From: JBDNJM01 sp041687755
GTDB taxonomy: Bacteria > Planctomycetota > UBA1135 > GCA-002686595
Assembly: GCA_041687755.1 (NCBI GenBank)
Contig: JBDNJM010000040.1
Coordinates: forward strand, 1 to 64,000
Reading direction: 5' to 3'
Length of the DNA stretch: 64,000 nt
Shown here: positions 61,449 through 64,000 of the stretch, in pieces
How the letters are laid out: every line of letters begins with the position of its first letter
Position numbering within the stretch: position 1 is the stretch's first letter
The notes under the pieces: generated by a model
What the model saw: only the letters and a program-made list of their open reading frames with translations
Told to the model about the DNA's origin: nothing
Databases searched by the model: none
Program-made: the position numbers and the translations under genes

Positions 61449-61913
61449 ATGGTACGCCCGTCAGCCAAACTCCGCCAAAAGATGCGCCAGCGAGCTCAGC
61501 TCCGACGAACGATGCGTCAGCGAGCCAAGGACATCCGCTCCGAAGCCTACGCAGAATACAGGCTCGTCCTCGATCACCTCCAGGGTCGGCTTCCCGACCT
61601 TGCCGACCACCCGGCTTTCCAGGATCTGATCCAGAGTTGGTGGGAGCCCATCGCCCTCGACATGCCGCCCGAGTGGACTGTCGAGCTTCCGATGCGGTGC
61701 CAGACGCTTTTCTCGAACTCCGGTTGGAGCCTTCCCCAGTTTGGGGACGGAGTCCGCAGGGACATCTCCATCGAGCGTTGCCGAAAGCTCCTTGGCAAGG
61801 ATGCTCACACCTGCGATGAGAAGGAAGTCTCCTTCCTACGTGAGCAACTCTACTCCCTCGCAGAGGCCGTGCTCAATCGGCTGAACCCCGAATCGAGGGG
61901 GACGCAATCGTGA
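61449..61913 (+). CDS. Hypothetical partner of the serine recombinase
   Basis: A 154-aa protein. The first ~35 residues are very basic (AKLRQKMRQRAQLRRTMRQR, then AKDIRSEAY), like a DNA-binding arm; the rest is helical with Trp-rich parts (QDLIQSWWEPIALDMPPEW). Its stop overlaps the GTG of the following serine recombinase (GTGA), so it is co-translated and may be a directionality or accessory factor. No family recognised. Confidence 0.7.
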   Translation: MVRPSAKLRQKMRQRAQLRRTMRQRAKDIRSEAYAEYRLVLDHLQGRLPDLADHPAFQDLIQSWWEPIALDMPPEWTVELPMRCQTLFSNSGWSLPQFGDGVRRDISIERCRKLLGKDAHTCDEKEVSFLREQLYSLAEAVLNRLNPESRGTQS

Positions 61914-63445
61914 AGCGGACCGTCATCTACACGCGAGTCTCCTCGCATAAGCAGGTCGATAACTACAGCCTGCCTCATCAGAAGGACACCTGCGAGCGGT
62001 ACTGTCACAGGGAGGGTATTGAGGTCGATAGCCTGTTTGAGGAGCGAGGCGAGTCCGCGAAGACGGCAGACAGAACCCAGCTGAACAAACTTCTGCTCTA
62101 CTGCCGCCGGAATCGCAAGAGGCTCGACTACGTAGTCGTCTTCAAGGTCAATCGGTTCACTCGGAAGGCCCACGACCACACAACTCTCCAGGCGCTGCTC
62201 GCCAAGTACGGCATAGTGCTGCGATCCGCAACCGAGCAGATCGACGAGACACCAGCAGGGAGGTTCATGGGCACGGTTCTGGCTGCACAGGGTGAGCTGG
62301 AGAATGACATCAAGTCCGAAGTGACCCGGCAGAACATGCTCAACGCGCTCCGCGCAGGCCGTTGGCCTCATCAGGGGCCGCTGGGCTATGTCAACGTTCC
62401 GAAGGGCACTGGTCGTGCGAGCCTTGACTGGGACCCGCAGTGCGCCGAACACATTCAGGGCATGTTTGAGATGTACGCGACGGGCAAGTGGAGCAAGACC
62501 GATGTGCTGCGGCACGCCACCGCGAAGGGTTTGCGAACACGGAAAGGAAATCGCCTTGGCGCGCAGCAGGTGACCAAGATGCTCAAGAACCGCCTGTACG
62601 AGGGATGGATCGAGTCCAAGGCGTGGGAAATCTCCAATGAGGGGGACTTCAGGGCGCTCGTGAGCAAGGCGGTATTCGCTCGTGTCCAGCGCGTCCTCGC
62701 TCGACGTGGAAACGTGAAGGCCACTCGCAGCATGAACGATCCGGCGCTCCCCCTGCGCCGTTTCGTCCGATGCTCCTGGTGCGGAACTCCCATCACGGGC
62801 AGCAAGGCCAAGGGACGCTCGAAGAAGTACCCGTACTACTGGTGCAAGCAGAAGGCGTGCAAGGGCGACGGTGAGCGCAAGCTCTTCGTGAAGAAGGACA
62901 AGATCGAAGATCGGTTCGTCGGTCTCCTCGATTCCCTGACGCCCGCCCCGGGCCTCGTGGATCTCCTCGTCGAAATCCTCAAGGACGTGTGGAAGTCACG
63001 CCACGCTGAGACGGCCAAGCGGCGGTCTGATCTGGAGGCAAAGCAAACGAGCCTCACGACTAAGCGCGAGCGCCTTGTGGCTGCGTTCGTCTACAAGGAG
63101 GCCATCGACCAGGACACCTACAACGCGGAGCTGTCTCGCCTCCACGCGGAAGAGTCGGATGTGCTCGCAGCAATGGGCGAACTGGGAGAGTCAGAGCCTG
63201 CTCGAAAGGACCTCATCGCTCTGGCACGTGAGGTGTTGCTCGACCCCACGAAGCCCTGGGTAGAAGGCGATCCAGAGATGCGGCTCGTCTACCAGCGGTT
63301 CATATTCCCCGAGGGGCTGACCTACGACGGCGAGTCGTTTGGAACCGCCGTAACCTCCCCTGTCTTCGGGTGGTTACGTTCCCTTGAGCAAGGGAATGAG
63401 AAGGTGGTGACCCGCAGGGGATTTGAACCCCTGTTACCAGGATGA
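61910..63445 (+). CDS. Large serine recombinase reading into tRNA-Glu
   Basis: A 511-aa recombinase starting at GTG. The catalytic domain has VIYTRVSSHKQVDNYSLPHQ (nucleophile Ser), VFKVNRFTRKAHD and the LAAQGELENDIKSEVTRQ helix E region; PLGYVNV, the Recombinase domain, a zinc ribbon (CSWCGTPITGS...WCKQKAC) and a coiled coil follow. The last residues VVTRRGFEPLLPG are coded antisense through the T-arm and anticodon arm of tRNA-Glu (63405-63445), so the att site lies inside the gene. It most likely integrated this island. Confidence 0.93.
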   Translation: MKRTVIYTRVSSHKQVDNYSLPHQKDTCERYCHREGIEVDSLFEERGESAKTADRTQLNKLLLYCRRNRKRLDYVVVFKVNRFTRKAHDHTTLQALLAKYGIVLRSATEQIDETPAGRFMGTVLAAQGELENDIKSEVTRQNMLNALRAGRWPHQGPLGYVNVPKGTGRASLDWDPQCAEHIQGMFEMYATGKWSKTDVLRHATAKGLRTRKGNRLGAQQVTKMLKNRLYEGWIESKAWEISNEGDFRALVSKAVFARVQRVLARRGNVKATRSMNDPALPLRRFVRCSWCGTPITGSKAKGRSKKYPYYWCKQKACKGDGERKLFVKKDKIEDRFVGLLDSLTPAPGLVDLLVEILKDVWKSRHAETAKRRSDLEAKQTSLTTKRERLVAAFVYKEAIDQDTYNAELSRLHAEESDVLAAMGELGESEPARKDLIALAREVLLDPTKPWVEGDPEMRLVYQRFIFPEGLTYDGESFGTAVTSPVFGWLRSLEQGNEKVVTRRGFEPLLPG

Positions 63446-63482
63446 AAACCTGGTGTCCTAGACCTGACTAGACGAGCGGGCC
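63405..63482 (-). tRNA. tRNA-Glu (UUC)
   Basis: Minus strand: acceptor GGCCCGC pairs with GCGGGTC (one G-U), D-arm GTCT/AGGAC, anticodon arm CCAGG-TTTTCAT-CCTGG with anticodon TTC, T-arm AGGGG-TTCAAAT-CCCCT, discriminator A and encoded CCA (63405-63407). It is the attachment site used by the island; the 3' half is repeated, diverged, at 47770. Confidence 0.95.
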
Positions 63483-63599
63483 ACTCTTGTGGCGCGGACT
63501 ATAGGGGCCTCCTGGGGGCCTTGTCAAACGGTCCCCCCCGTAATTCCGGAGGTCCGCCGGAGCCGGTCCAAGTCGGCCGGTTTGGGCCGGAGAGCGGGC

Positions 63600-64000
63600 T
63601 CAGGCGCTCGGTTCGACGCCCGCTCGGAAGCCTCCAGCGGCGAGCCGTTCGAGCACGTGGTCGTACTCCCGGAGCAGCCCGTCGATCAGCGTGCCCGGGC
63701 CGCGCGCTGAGTCGGGCAGCACGCTCCAGGTGTACGTCTCGATCTCGATCTGGAGTTCGTCGGTCCCCCAGCGCTCGGGGTGCGCGAGCAGCTCGTCGAG
63801 GAGCGCGTCGGCGCTGTGGACCGTCGTGCCGAGCGCGCTGTCCGGATCGCCGGGACGGGCGAGGTCCACGGGAACGTGGAAGTGCGTCCGCAGGAGGTCG
63901 GCGTCGAGCCAGGCGTCGGCCGCGGGGCCCGCGAGGTCCTCGGCCAGCTCGGAGAGATCGCCCGCGCGGGCCTGGACGGCGCCGCCGCGGGCGGCCGTGG
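63600..64000 (-). CDS. eboE: EboE-like TIM-barrel metabolite-traffic protein (partial)
   Basis: The window ends inside this gene; the last ~133 codons are present. LRTHFHVPVDLARPGDPDSA (shown in part), LGTTVHSADALLDELL and LQIEIETYTWSVLPDSA followed by the C-terminal RE(Y)DHVLERL match the xylose-isomerase-like barrel protein EboE of the Ebo cluster, thought to move or process isoprenoid-type metabolites to the periplasm. Other ebo genes would lie beyond the right edge. Name given by pattern only. Confidence 0.7.
   Translation of the reverse strand, partial: TAARGGAVQARAGDLSELAEDLAGPAADAWLDADLLRTHFHVPVDLARPGDPDSALGTTVHSADALLDELLAHPERWGTDELQIEIETYTWSVLPDSARGPGTLIDGLLREYDHVLERLAAGGFRAGVEPSA

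Larger units (their letters stand above)
47770..63452. mobile_element. Integrated genomic island at tRNA-Glu
   Basis: Left boundary 47770 carries a diverged copy of the 3' half of tRNA-Glu and right boundary 63405-63452 the matching part of the intact tRNA, in the same orientation (about 41 of 48 aligned positions equal). The island includes a truncated replication protein, a HAF-repeat protein, two serine recombinases (one broken), a tyrosine recombinase, a type I restriction-modification operon and accessory small genes. By eye, codon third positions in the hsd genes are less GC-biased than in the flanks. The imperfect repeats suggest an old or composite insertion. Confidence 0.65.

Overview
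The window is high-GC bacterial chromosome that I read as Planctomycetota, of a lineage rich in large secreted proteins. The evidence is the mix of exported proteins with FG-GAP, beta-helix, HAF and HEAT repeats, several secreted proteins sharing one C-terminal domain, alkaline-phosphatase/sulfatase-superfamily lipoproteins, an Ebo-type TIM-barrel gene and frequent GTG/TTG starts without clear Shine-Dalgarno sequences. The assignment is inference; there is no rRNA or ribosomal protein gene here to test it.

Layout, left part (1-29 kb): a translationally coupled secreted pair (FG-GAP/beta-helix protein and alpha/beta hydrolase); an RmlC-like cupin; an operon of a sulfatase-like lipoprotein, an aldo/keto reductase and an unknown protein; a second, divergent sulfatase-like lipoprotein; envelope glycan genes (GT39-type transferase, DPM1-like GT2, a degenerate sulfatase-like membrane protein, a rhamnosyltransferase-like GT2) with xseA; exported proteins; a PabC-like plus divergent PabB-like pair; an MFS exporter, a coiled-coil protein, a lipoprotein with a methyltransferase, and a Xer recombinase.

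Middle (29-47 kb): a two-gene molybdopterin oxidoreductase module whose ferredoxin and NrfD subunits are fused; a cobalamin neighbourhood (cobQ, BtuF-like protein, DUF1289 protein and a surface protein preceded by a clear cobalamin riboswitch); a LysR regulator and a methyltransferase; then a decayed stretch with GAF, DUF1704 and methyltransferase pseudogenes, a 69-bp perfect inverted repeat, two divergent DoxX-like genes, a cbpA/cbpM-like pair and a SagB-type double nitroreductase.

Right part (47.8-63.5 kb): an integrated island. An intact tRNA-Glu at 63405-63482 (minus strand) lies against a large serine recombinase whose last codons are read antisense through the tRNA, and a diverged copy of the tRNA 3' half lies in the same orientation at 47770. 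Between them are a replication-gene remnant, a HAF-repeat secreted protein, a broken serine recombinase, and a tightly coupled operon: HTH protein, 59-aa ORF, hsdM, hsdS, 26-aa bridging ORF, hsdR and a YgjP/M48-like protease. A tyrosine recombinase and the serine recombinase with its partner gene follow. HsdS is unusual: its two target-recognition domains are nearly identical, which predicts a symmetric DNA target. Beyond the tRNA an eboE-like gene runs off the window.

The items most worth follow-up are the twin-TRD HsdS with its bridging mini-ORF, the two giant perfect inverted repeats between convergent genes, the riboswitch-controlled surface protein, and the tRNA-Glu island with a recombinase/tRNA overlap.
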